A stretch of DNA of 64,000 nucleotides, taken from contig JBMFGW010000004.1 in assembly GCA_049977145.1 (NCBI GenBank), positions 1-64,000 on the forward strand, written 5' to 3'. The notes beneath the pieces were generated by a model. It saw only the letters and a program-made list of their open reading frames with translations. It made no database searches and was not told where the DNA came from. Every line of letters begins with the position of its first letter. Position 1 is the stretch's first letter. The stretch is from JAMDCX01 sp049977145. Its GTDB lineage: Bacteria > Planctomycetota > Phycisphaerae > WQYP01. A program made the translations under genes and the position numbers. Positions 8,382 through 16,757 of this stretch are shown here, in pieces.

Positions 8382-11078
8382 TTAGTCCGTGAGGTTGAAT
8401 TCCTGCAACAGCAATTCAAATTGTCGGTGATATTCTTTACCGCCAATTTGCTTGCCATATAGCGCCACGAGTTGTTTGAGTGCGGCGCGGGTTTGACTTG
8501 CGTAGGCATTGGATTTCACGTTGCAGCGAATCAGATAGTAATACGCCTGCCAGTAAATTGCGGATCCCGGCTCCAACTGGGGAATCAGCCGCACATAGAT
8601 GCTGTGGGCATGATCGAAGTTACCGGCGGCATATAAGGCCCGGGCGGCTCCGATGAAATTGGTCAAATCACCGGGACGCTGCTTTTCCAGTGCCTTGTAC
8701 TCCTGCCATGCCACCTGCCCCTCCCCGGCGCGGATGAGTTCGGCGGCCCGAATTTGTTGGTAGGCATAAATGTCGTCCTGGTTTTTCCGCCCCGGCTGGC
8801 TTTGCAGCGACTGAATCAACTGCTGCAGCAGTGCCGCGGCACCGGCGGCCAGCCGCCGGGCTTTGCCTGGATCCGTATGCCGGATTTTGCGACTTTCCTG
8901 ATCATACTGGCCGATCAGGCCCTTGATAACATCCGTGGATTTCTGAGTCGATTCGCCAGCGAACTTCCGCACCAGCGGCAGAATTTTATTATTTTCTCCC
9001 GCCAATTGATACTGCCGAATGCGATAACGCAGAAGAATACCGCGTAATTTCGGGGAAAGCTGTTTTTCCAGCACGGTGAGCTTATCAAGAATCTGGCCCG
9101 CCCGATATGGATTACGCAACGGATTGATCGCGGTGCCGGCTTCCAGCAGCAGAATGTTAACACGGTAACGCCTGGCTCTAGCCAAGGCGGCCGGAGCTAT
9201 TGCCGCGGGCGGATGGTCCAAAAGGTGCAGATATTTGTCGGCGGTCTGCAGCAGTTGTCGGGCGGCCTGGTGCTGCTGCGTTTCTGGAGCCTTTTTCAGA
9301 GTCAAGGCGCTAAGTTGCTCAGCGCCAATACGCACCAACTGATATTGCGCATCGAGATAAAGTGGATCGGCGGCGGGTATTTCATTAAACAATTTGATGG
9401 CCGGTTTATACTGTCCGGCGTTTTCCAATTGCAGCGCGTAGGGGAAGCGAATTTGCGGATCATGGAAAGTATGCCAATCCAAGCTGATGGCCGCAGTGGT
9501 CAACTTCGTAATGTCGGCGGATACCTGCCGCGACTCGTTAAGCTGCGCTAATTCCGACAGGGCCAGCGCCATAACGTGCCTGGCCCGTGGGTCCGTGGGG
9601 GACAGACGCACGAACGCAATGTTCATTTTGGCCGCCAAGTCCAATTGTCCCAACTGTGCGGCGGTGATAGCAGCGATAAGCGTGGTTTCCGACCGGATGG
9701 ATGGGGGTAGCTCTTTGCGCGCCAGCAAACTCTGTGCAATGGCCAACGCTTGCCGTTGGCTGGTCGTGGCGGGATTCTGGGCCTCCAGCCACGCCGCAGC
9801 GAGCACCTGCAACGGCTGAAGTGTGGCTGGATCAATTTTAGCGGGTAAATGTTGCGCTAAATGTGTGAAAATCAGTCTCTGATATTGTGGAGCCTGGCGG
9901 ATGACGTTACTGACCATGGCGATTGCCGCCGCCTGGGCGCTGGCACGTTGGGCGGGATTTTTCAACGCGTTGGCCGACGCTTCCGCAATCCGAAACGCCA
10001 GCAATTGCTCCCCCATTTTGGCGCTGATGGAATTGGCGCCAACCTGCTTGGCGGTCCAGGTCATAAAGGATTTCAGTTTCGCCCGGGCTTGATCGTATCG
10101 GCCGCTGCGGAGTAAAGCGGTCACCTGTTGATAATAGGCATCATATTGCAACCAGACCGGGGCGTGCGATGAAGCCGCGGTAGTCAGGTCGTGGAGAGCT
10201 TTATTATATTGTCCGTTGTGCAGATAGGCTTTCCCGCGCAATAGCAGCGCCCGGTAATAAACGCCGCTATTTTGTACTTTGGCATAAGGACTAATGCCGC
10301 TGATAGCGGAGCCGAGCAATGTTTGGCGCATCTTGTCGCCCGGAGGAAGGGCCAGTCCGGAAAAATAATCAGCATAAGCCAGATAATACGCGGTATCCCG
10401 CTGACCATTCATGGCGAGAGTGTATAGCTGTTCATCGGCATCCGTAAAGGTGCTGGCGTTGTTGAGATTCTTTATGACCTGAGAGTAATGTTTCTGTGCT
10501 GCTTGTAAAAGTCGGCGGGCCAGATTGGCGGCGGGCGCCAGCTCCCGGCGCAGTGCCGGCGTGCCGGACCAGAATTCAATCTCGTTGACGGTATTGGTGG
10601 TCAGGCTGGCTAATACAAACTGCGCTTGCATGGTGGACCATCCGGGGTCCACATTATTGTCGGCGGACTTGAGATAAATGTTGACATCACGGATGAACCG
10701 TTCTTTCATTTGTTGTTGTTGGGCGGGGTGGTTTTTGAATTGATCCCACCGGCAGAAAATATCGGCGGCCCCAAACAAAGCTTTATCGGCGGGGGTGGTG
10801 GCCGCTTTTAAGGCGGCGGCGATCCGGGCGACGGCGTGCGTCTTTTCAAGTTGTGCGGCAAGTTGCGCGGGGCTGGCATGAGGTGGTAGAACAACCGGTA
10901 TGGTTGTTGCCGATGCGGCATGAATTATCGGCACGGCCATCCAGGCCACGACGCAGGCCATGATTGGACCCCAAAGCCAGCGATTCTTTCGTGCCATAAT
11001 TTGTGGTCGGTAATCCGGCGAAATCGTCGCCGCAAAACTGGTGGAAGTCTTACTGAAATAATTTGGAATTCCCAGCAT
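8382..11078 (-). CDS. Large exported TPR-rich protein, end of Tol-like cluster
   Basis: This ~898-residue protein is composed almost entirely of degenerate TPR-type helical pairs. It has a hydrophobic export segment (WGPIMACVVAWMAVPIIHAA) that begins about 30 residues into the frame. The start is ambiguous. ATG 11078 has an AGGA site but leaves a long n-region; ATG 10997 gives a normal signal peptide but lacks a ribosome site. It is the last gene of a minus-strand run of VWA protein, ExbB-like and two ExbD-like proteins, so a periplasmic scaffold working with that energy-transducing complex is plausible, comparable in role to YbgF/CpoB downstream of Tol-Pal. Specific function unknown. Confidence 0.7.
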   Translation of the reverse strand: MLGIPNYFSKTSTSFAATISPDYRPQIMARKNRWLWGPIMACVVAWMAVPIIHAASATTIPVVLPPHASPAQLAAQLEKTHAVARIAAALKAATTPADKALFGAADIFCRWDQFKNHPAQQQQMKERFIRDVNIYLKSADNNVDPGWSTMQAQFVLASLTTNTVNEIEFWSGTPALRRELAPAANLARRLLQAAQKHYSQVIKNLNNASTFTDADEQLYTLAMNGQRDTAYYLAYADYFSGLALPPGDKMRQTLLGSAISGISPYAKVQNSGVYYRALLLRGKAYLHNGQYNKALHDLTTAASSHAPVWLQYDAYYQQVTALLRSGRYDQARAKLKSFMTWTAKQVGANSISAKMGEQLLAFRIAEASANALKNPAQRASAQAAAIAMVSNVIRQAPQYQRLIFTHLAQHLPAKIDPATLQPLQVLAAAWLEAQNPATTSQRQALAIAQSLLARKELPPSIRSETTLIAAITAAQLGQLDLAAKMNIAFVRLSPTDPRARHVMALALSELAQLNESRQVSADITKLTTAAISLDWHTFHDPQIRFPYALQLENAGQYKPAIKLFNEIPAADPLYLDAQYQLVRIGAEQLSALTLKKAPETQQHQAARQLLQTADKYLHLLDHPPAAIAPAALARARRYRVNILLLEAGTAINPLRNPYRAGQILDKLTVLEKQLSPKLRGILLRYRIRQYQLAGENNKILPLVRKFAGESTQKSTDVIKGLIGQYDQESRKIRHTDPGKARRLAAGAAALLQQLIQSLQSQPGRKNQDDIYAYQQIRAAELIRAGEGQVAWQEYKALEKQRPGDLTNFIGAARALYAAGNFDHAHSIYVRLIPQLEPGSAIYWQAYYYLIRCNVKSNAYASQTRAALKQLVALYGKQIGGKEYHRQFELLLQEFNLTD

Positions 11079-11212
11079 GGTGAGCAATCCTTATTGATAA
11101 TCAAAGCGGCGGCGGGCTACCCGCGGCGCTCCACGACATATCAGGCCTGGCGGACAATGAAACTTTACCCGAACCTCGGCACAGTAAAACAAAACTACTC
11201 CGCGCTTATCCA

Positions 11213-11680
11213 TTACTGCCGTGGCGGAGGCCGGAACGCCACTTGTTTGAACCGGGCCATAATGCAGTCACTGTACGCCGTAATAACATCCTTATAGGGT
11301 ACGCCATTGGAAGGCGAAATAAATACCTGCACCGGCACCCCCTTGGCTAAGGCTTTATGTTTGTTAGCTAAAAAGGTCGCCAGTTCACCGGAAAGATCGG
11401 CGGTTTGCAATCCCGGCATGATGGCTACCGTGCGCGTGCCGCGGACACGCAACTTGATATTAATGCGTGTAGGCGGCATCGCGTGTGTTTTGACATTTGA
11501 TAATCCGCCCTTGATCGCCGGAGTGTTATTGGTCAAATACCAATCCGAGCTGACAAATGAGCTGCCAAGCATGAAAAATATCAAAATAACCATGACCACA
11601 TCGACCATGGGTGTCATGTTCGGACCGACATGCGTGGCGGCACGCATTCCGGGACGACGGTGTTTATGCGATTGGGACAT
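11213..11680 (-). CDS. ExbD/TolR-family biopolymer transport protein (second copy)
   Basis: ExbD/TolR proteins pair with ExbB/TolQ in the inner membrane and use the proton gradient to drive an envelope process. Seen here: a short cytoplasmic N-terminus, the typical N-M-T-P-M-V-D-V-V motif at about residues 21-29, whose Asp is the proton-carrying residue of the family, one membrane helix, then a periplasmic domain. A GAGG site lies eight bases before the ATG. It lies 33 bases downstream of another ExbD-like gene; two consecutive copies may form a heterodimer in one complex. Confidence 0.85.
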   Translation of the reverse strand: MSQSHKHRRPGMRAATHVGPNMTPMVDVVMVILIFFMLGSSFVSSDWYLTNNTPAIKGGLSNVKTHAMPPTRINIKLRVRGTRTVAIMPGLQTADLSGELATFLANKHKALAKGVPVQVFISPSNGVPYKDVITAYSDCIMARFKQVAFRPPPRQ

Positions 11681-11713
11681 CCAAAAAACCTCACAGACTT
11701 CAGACTCACCAAA

Positions 11714-12154
11714 TCAACCGGGGCGGCGGGTCATAAAATGGATGCTGGCAATGCCCGCTTGGGCACAACTGATCAGCACGGGCGCCACATATTTATAAGG
11801 TATGGAACGATCCGCCCGCAGAATTAATTTCATTTTGGGGTTTTCACGCTTCTGCTCACGCAAATAAGCGGCCAAATCATCATAGGACACTTCCTGGCCC
11901 CATATTGAGATTACCGGACGCAGGCCTTGCGCAACGTAGGCACGCGATGGAACCAAGTTCACAATTAACTGATTACTTTTGTTGCGCAAGTCTTTGCCGT
12001 TTTTGGCGACCGGAATTTTGACTCCCTTGACCGACGCCGCCTTGGTAATGTGACCCACCAATAGAAAGAAAATAATCAGACACATGATAATATCAATCAA
12101 CGGGGTGACATTGACATGTGTATCCTCCATGGGCTTGATGCCGCTTAATTTCAT
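11714..12154 (-). CDS. ExbD/TolR-family biopolymer transport protein (first copy)
   Basis: The single membrane helix is preceded by the family motif NVTPLIDIIMC with the conserved Asp near residue 20. The periplasmic domain follows (~100 residues) and ends in the usual L-R-A-D-x-S-I-P-Y pattern. The start at 12154 is chosen because AAGGAG lies seven bases upstream; the frame extends to 12202 without support. It is downstream of the ExbB-like gene with 179 bases between, which contain a strong hairpin, and 33 bases upstream of the second ExbD. Confidence 0.87.
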   Translation of the reverse strand: MKLSGIKPMEDTHVNVTPLIDIIMCLIIFFLLVGHITKAASVKGVKIPVAKNGKDLRNKSNQLIVNLVPSRAYVAQGLRPVISIWGQEVSYDDLAAYLREQKRENPKMKLILRADRSIPYKYVAPVLISCAQAGIASIHFMTRRPG

Positions 12155-12219
12155 TGATGAACTCCTTACGAAGGCCTCCGCCCCAACGGAGCGTGGCGAC
12201 AATTTCTTACCGCCCCGCC

Positions 12220-12277
12220 AGGGTGGCTGTTTTCTTATAATCTCCGGTTACACCGGAGACGCCAGGGCGGCCACCCT
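12220..12277 (-). other. Nested hairpin between the ExbB-like and ExbD-like genes
   Basis: The inner stem TCTCCGGT/ACCGGAGA (12241-12259, 3-base loop) is perfect. An outer arm AGGGTGGC (12220-12227) can pair with GCCACCCT (12270-12277). It lies in the intercistronic mRNA and has no U-tract. A stability or processing element setting the ExbB:ExbD ratio is possible. Confidence 0.4.
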
Positions 12278-12333
12278 TTAAGGTCGCCGAAAATCGGCCG
12301 CGCCCACCGCACATTTCCGGGCGACCTGGCGAC

Positions 12334-13179
12334 CTACACGCCCGCCGCCGTATCACCGGAACCGGTGCGGCGCGGCACCGGCCGCGCCAGCGGTTTGGAG
12401 CCTTCGGTCGTGGCGGAAGAGGTTGCCGCAGTTTTATCCGACGGCCGCAGACTTTCCAGTAATTCTTCCGAAAGCACCGCCGCCCGGCTGATAATTTTGT
12501 CCAATCTCATGCGGAAAAAACCAAACGCGATCAGCGATGGAATGGCCACCGCCAGGCCGCCAAACGTGTGCCAGAGAGCGGTGGCAATACCAACAGACAA
12601 GTCGGAAACTTTGGCCTGTCCACCGGCATGATGCAGCGCGTAAAAAGCTTCAATCATACCCAGTACGGTTCCCAACAGACCGATCAGCGGCCCAATGTTG
12701 CCGATAACGTTGAGCATCTCAATACGCCGGAAAAGATTGGCGCTATCTTCTGTTATCTCACTTTCCATACCGTCCCGCATAGCCCCATAACCCAGATGGG
12801 CTCGGCGAATACCCGCCTGCATGGCTTTGCTGACAAACGATGGATCGGCGGCGGTAAAATCGATGAGTTCCTTGAGTTGCCGGGATTCAATGAGGGAACG
12901 GATATGCTCAGTGGTTTCGACGGGCGCAATTTTATTTTCGCGCAAGTGAATAATTGCATCAAAAATTAATGCGATACTGGCCAGTGAGCATCCCACCAAC
13001 ACAACAATGACGGTAATGTCCAAGCCCCAGATAATGGGATTGGGGTGATAGGTACCGGCACCACTCCCGCCCCCGGCGCCCTGCGCCATCGCGGTGTGGC
13101 CCAAGGCCAGCAGCGCGCCCAAAGCCAACACACCTGGAAGAACCGCTCGGAAACGGCCACGTACACAACTATTGAACAT
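12334..13179 (-). CDS. ExbB/TolQ/MotA-family proton channel protein
   Basis: This is the inner-membrane motor subunit that works with ExbD/TolR. It has an N-terminal signal-like hydrophobic segment ending near AMAQG, as in many longer ExbB proteins, then a membrane helix at about 50-75 and the conserved MotA/TolQ/ExbB domain (IEMLNVIGNIGPLIGLLGTV, then G-I-A-T-A-L-W-H-T-F-G-G-L-A-V-A-I-P). The C-terminal tail is proline- and serine-rich. The start at 13179 has AAGGAG eight bases upstream. It sits between a VWA protein gene (88 bases upstream) and two ExbD genes. Confidence 0.9.
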   Translation of the reverse strand: MFNSCVRGRFRAVLPGVLALGALLALGHTAMAQGAGGGSGAGTYHPNPIIWGLDITVIVVLVGCSLASIALIFDAIIHLRENKIAPVETTEHIRSLIESRQLKELIDFTAADPSFVSKAMQAGIRRAHLGYGAMRDGMESEITEDSANLFRRIEMLNVIGNIGPLIGLLGTVLGMIEAFYALHHAGGQAKVSDLSVGIATALWHTFGGLAVAIPSLIAFGFFRMRLDKIISRAAVLSEELLESLRPSDKTAATSSATTEGSKPLARPVPRRTGSGDTAAGV

Positions 13180-13267
13180 AAGAAAAACTCCTTTGAGGTT
13201 GTTATCGGCAATTAACGCCTGATTCCATTTTCTTTCCGGCGGCGAATTCGCCGCCACAGGTTATAGA

Positions 13268-14278
13268 CTATTCCTTCACCAGTTTGTATTGGCCGCCGGT
13301 TTCTTTGGCAATTTCCTTAAGCGTAGGCGCGTATCGACTTACCCGCTCTAAAAACGACTTGGAGTGCCCGCTTAAGAATGTATACGTAAATACCCGGGCG
13401 TTGCAATGGGCATTTAATTGTTTCACGATCTTCGCCAATTCCGGATTAAAACCGCCATTGGTTACAAAATAAATCAGTTGCGGATGCAATTGGAAAGCGC
13501 GACGAAAGGCCTCCTCATAAATCGCCAATCGCCCCTGCCCACTGCCCCGGGGCGGCACATCCAAAAACTGTTTAATTGTGCTGTTTCGAACCGGGACTGT
13601 GGCGTGCGCCAGGCCTGCTGCTCCCAATTGCCTTACCCCATCGCCTACCAGGATCACGGCAAACCGCTGATAGGCAACCAGCCTTTGCACCGAGCGCCGC
13701 ATTTCCCGGCGCACTATTCCCCAATTATAAAGCATATCGCCGGAGTGATCGATGATGTACACAATCAGCGTAGCGTTGCCGCCACGACCAATAAACCGCG
13801 ATGGCGGCCCGGCCCCCAGGCCACCGCCTGGTATGCCCAAAGCGGTCTGCGGGTTGCGGGCAACGGCCTGCGGTCCCACGGCGATAAATTTCAGTTTATC
13901 GGTGGTCTTGAGCACGGCGGTGACGGAAGTCTTGTTATGGGCATAGTGCGAGAGAATATGTTTGATATTTTCCCGGGCTTGGCGCAACGGATTATTGTTC
14001 TGGCCGGAATTCGGGTTACCGCCCGGATGAGTTGAAAAATGCTGATCCCACGCCTGGGGAACGATAATCGGATGCGCTTTGCGGGTAATGACTGAATGCA
14101 GGGCCGCGGCGGCAAAAAAGATCAGAACAAATAAGCCCAAATGCAACAAAACCGAAGCAATCCAAGGTAAGGCTTTATCCACCCACGGCGGCAGTTCACC
14201 CGTGCTGACCACCGCCGCATCCAACTGGGAACCAAGCTGATCTCCTTGCGGCTGTGGATGTGACATTACCTCACTCAT
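13268..14278 (-). CDS. VWA-domain membrane protein with TolQR-like partners
   Basis: An N-terminal cytoplasmic part is followed by one membrane helix (near ALPWIASVLLHLGLFVLIFF) and a low-complexity linker. A von Willebrand A-like domain starts at VYIIDHSGDM and contains the later strand LIYFVTNGGF. The metal site that is normally DxSxS reads DHSGD here, so it may be degenerate. The N-terminus resembles a TonB-like anchor. ATG 14278 is chosen because GGAG lies six bases before it. As first gene of the cluster it may be the element that the ExbB/ExbD motor acts on. Confidence 0.75.
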   Translation of the reverse strand: MSEVMSHPQPQGDQLGSQLDAAVVSTGELPPWVDKALPWIASVLLHLGLFVLIFFAAAALHSVITRKAHPIIVPQAWDQHFSTHPGGNPNSGQNNNPLRQARENIKHILSHYAHNKTSVTAVLKTTDKLKFIAVGPQAVARNPQTALGIPGGGLGAGPPSRFIGRGGNATLIVYIIDHSGDMLYNWGIVRREMRRSVQRLVAYQRFAVILVGDGVRQLGAAGLAHATVPVRNSTIKQFLDVPPRGSGQGRLAIYEEAFRRAFQLHPQLIYFVTNGGFNPELAKIVKQLNAHCNARVFTYTFLSGHSKSFLERVSRYAPTLKEIAKETGGQYKLVKE

Positions 14279-14588
14279 GCAAAACTCCGTATACTCTTGC
14301 CGCCAAGTACGACATTCATTGTGCAATCTGCGTGCCAATTTTCGTAGGAGATACTATGTTCTCGGTAAAATCAATAGTTTTAACGATAATTTCGTCGGTA
14401 ACAGAAACTCGCATGTGTCAAAACTGTCACTGGGACGTGGCTGCTATGACAAGATCGTCAGTACCGGGGGTGATGAATAATTGCATTAACCCGGCGGGGC
14501 TGTATGCCGCCACTTTTTCACCGCATCTGGTAATATAATAATAAGCGGTGTATGACCGCAAGAGAATCGCCGGATTGGAGATGCGATC
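14279..14588. promoter_or_regulatory. Divergent control region between the Tol-like and MoxR clusters
   Basis: 310 bases separate two divergent gene runs. A TATAAT at 14534-14539 fits a -10 box for moxR, giving a start near 14546, but I see no good -35 box. The moxR ribosome site is GGAGA before 14589. Nothing else is recognised. Confidence 0.35.
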
Positions 14589-15719
14589 ATGTCACAGTTC
14601 ATGGGCAGTTTTGCCGAGGATTCCGATTCTGTTATCCCGTTGGCGTCGGAAGTTGCCGCACCCGCGCCACCGCCGGTTAACGCACCGCCTCCGCCAACCG
14701 TGGCCGCCGGCAATCGTGTGCTGGCCTCCGATGTACAGACGGTGGAACAATTGGCGCAGGCCTATCAGGCCGTTACCGAACAATTAAGCAAATATATTGT
14801 TGGCCAAACGGAAGTCATTGAGCAGGTGCTCACCGCCATGTTCTGTCAGGGGCATGTGTTGCTGGTGGGCGTGCCGGGCTTGGCGAAGACTATGCTCATC
14901 AAAACGATCAGCGACGTGTTACAACTGGATTTTAAGCGGGTCCAGTTTACACCCGACCTGATGCCTTCGGACATTACCGGAACCGATGTGCTCGAAGAGG
15001 ACAAAAGTACGGGCAAGCGGGCTTTTCGCTTTGTGCGCGGGCCAATTTTCGCCAATATCGTGCTGGCGGATGAAATCAATCGCACGCCGCCGAAAACCCA
15101 GGCCGCGCTGCTGGAGGCGATGCAGGAACATCGGGTGACCGCAGGTGAAAACACCTTTGATTTGCCGGTACCATTTTTTGTTCTGGCCACGCAAAATCCC
15201 ATCGAACAGGAAGGTACCTACCCCCTGCCCGAAGCGCAGCTGGATCGTTTCATGTTCATGACCATCGTGAATTACCCCAGGCCCGATGAGGAAATTCAGA
15301 TTATGAAACAGGCCACATCGGTATATCGCCCGGCCTTGTCCCGTCTGCTTGATGCCCCGACCATCCTGCACTTGCAGCAGGTGGTTCGGCGCGTACCGGC
15401 CGCAGATCATGTGTACCAATTTGCGCGGGACCTGGTGCGCGCCAGCCGTCCGCGCGAACCGGAAGCACACCCCTGGCTTAATGATCTGGTGCAATGGGGC
15501 GCCGGGCCGCGTGCCAGTATTTATCTGATCATGGCGGGCAAAGCACGGGCCATTTTGCATGGGCGTATGCATGTGAATACGGATGATATTATTCATGTGG
15601 CGCATCCGGTGCTGCGGCATCGTATTCTTACCACCTTCAGCGCGGAGGCGCAGGGGATGACCAGTGATAAAATTATTGATCGGCTGCTGTTGGAACTGCC
15701 GGGTACGACGTCGGCCTGA
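14589..15719 (+). CDS. MoxR-family AAA+ ATPase
   Basis: MoxR ATPases are AAA+ chaperones that, with a DUF58 protein and VWA proteins, mature or assemble envelope or metal-containing complexes. Walker A GVPGLAKT lies near residues 94-101 and Walker B LADEINRTPPKTQAALLEAM near 159-178. Sensor 1 (ATQNP) and the C-terminal lid domain follow. The first ~50 residues are Ala/Pro-rich and probably disordered. It is the first gene of the plus-strand cluster and lies 72 bases before the DUF58 gene. Confidence 0.93.
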   Translation: MSQFMGSFAEDSDSVIPLASEVAAPAPPPVNAPPPPTVAAGNRVLASDVQTVEQLAQAYQAVTEQLSKYIVGQTEVIEQVLTAMFCQGHVLLVGVPGLAKTMLIKTISDVLQLDFKRVQFTPDLMPSDITGTDVLEEDKSTGKRAFRFVRGPIFANIVLADEINRTPPKTQAALLEAMQEHRVTAGENTFDLPVPFFVLATQNPIEQEGTYPLPEAQLDRFMFMTIVNYPRPDEEIQIMKQATSVYRPALSRLLDAPTILHLQQVVRRVPAADHVYQFARDLVRASRPREPEAHPWLNDLVQWGAGPRASIYLIMAGKARAILHGRMHVNTDDIIHVAHPVLRHRILTTFSAEAQGMTSDKIIDRLLLELPGTTSA

Positions 15720-15791
15720 ACCCCGCCTTCCGCCGAGCCGCCCGCACCATGACCGTGGAAATACCAAGGGATATGACATGGAACCCAACCG

Positions 15792-16742
15792 ATGACCACC
15801 GCACCCGCCAATCCCCCGGTCGCACCGGCCAACAGCACGCCATGGACACTATTGGATCCGCAGGTGTTATCCAAGCTCAGTCGGCTCGATATGGTGGCAC
15901 GGCAAGTGATGGACGGGTACGTGCAAGGTCTGCACAAATCCCGGCATATTGACTACGCCATCGACTTTGCCCAACATCGGCCATACACGCCCGGTGATGA
16001 CGTCAAACGCATCGATTGGCGGTTGCTGGCGAAATCCGACCGCTATTACATCAAACAGTATGAAGTCACCACCAATATGCGGGTCTTTATTGTGATGGAT
16101 TGCAGCGGCTCCATGGCCTATCAGGGCACTGCAGCGCTGTCCAAATATCGTTATGGCCAGTTCCTGGCCGCCAGCCTCGCTTATTTGACGCTGCATCAAC
16201 AGGACGCGGTGGGCCTGATTACCGCAGATCATGCGATAAGAGATTTCATCCCGGCACGCGCGATGCCCTCGCATCTGATTAACATCATCAGCACGCTGGA
16301 AGCCCGGCAGGCGGGCGGCGAATCCAGCCTGGCGGCCCTGCTGCATCAAATGGCCGAGCAGATCACCCATCGCGGGCTGGTTATTATCATCAGTGATTTT
16401 TTTGAAAATCCGGTGGCGCTCGTTGGCGCGCTGCACCATTTCCGCCACTGTCGGCATGAGGTGCTGATGTTGCACATCATGGCGGACGATGAGCTGAATT
16501 TTCCATTTCGTAAATGGACTTTGTTTGAGAACATGGAATTGGCGCAGCAGCGCCTGCGGCTGGACCCGGCGCTCATGCGGCGCCAATATCTGGAAAACGT
16601 CCGCGCGCATCTTACCACGCTGCGCCGCACGGCGGCGGAGTTAAATATCAGTTACAGTCTCTTTGCCACTTCCACTCCATTTGATGCGGCGCTATCCTTG
16701 TATCTAGCCAATCGGATGCGGATGCGGGGGCATCGGTCATGA
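15792..16742 (+). CDS. DUF58-domain protein
   Basis: The N-terminal half carries the DUF58 signature (HKSRHIDYAIDFAQHRPYTPGDD followed by VKRIDWRLLAKSDRYYIKQYE, residues ~50-95). A VWA-like fold with an intact metal site DCSGSM follows at ~103-108. No membrane segment is seen, so it is cytosolic. DUF58 proteins are constant partners of MoxR ATPases. Its stop is 15 bases before the preferred start of the next gene. Confidence 0.9.
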   Translation: MTTAPANPPVAPANSTPWTLLDPQVLSKLSRLDMVARQVMDGYVQGLHKSRHIDYAIDFAQHRPYTPGDDVKRIDWRLLAKSDRYYIKQYEVTTNMRVFIVMDCSGSMAYQGTAALSKYRYGQFLAASLAYLTLHQQDAVGLITADHAIRDFIPARAMPSHLINIISTLEARQAGGESSLAALLHQMAEQITHRGLVIIISDFFENPVALVGALHHFRHCRHEVLMLHIMADDELNFPFRKWTLFENMELAQQRLRLDPALMRRQYLENVRAHLTTLRRTAAELNISYSLFATSTPFDAALSLYLANRMRMRGHRS

Positions 16743-16757
16743 GGAGATTTGCCGACC

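Noticed and set aside
14254..14538. 94-codon open frame in the divergent region before moxR
   Set aside because: No ribosome site, odd composition, overlaps the start of the VWA gene; the region is better explained as control DNA.
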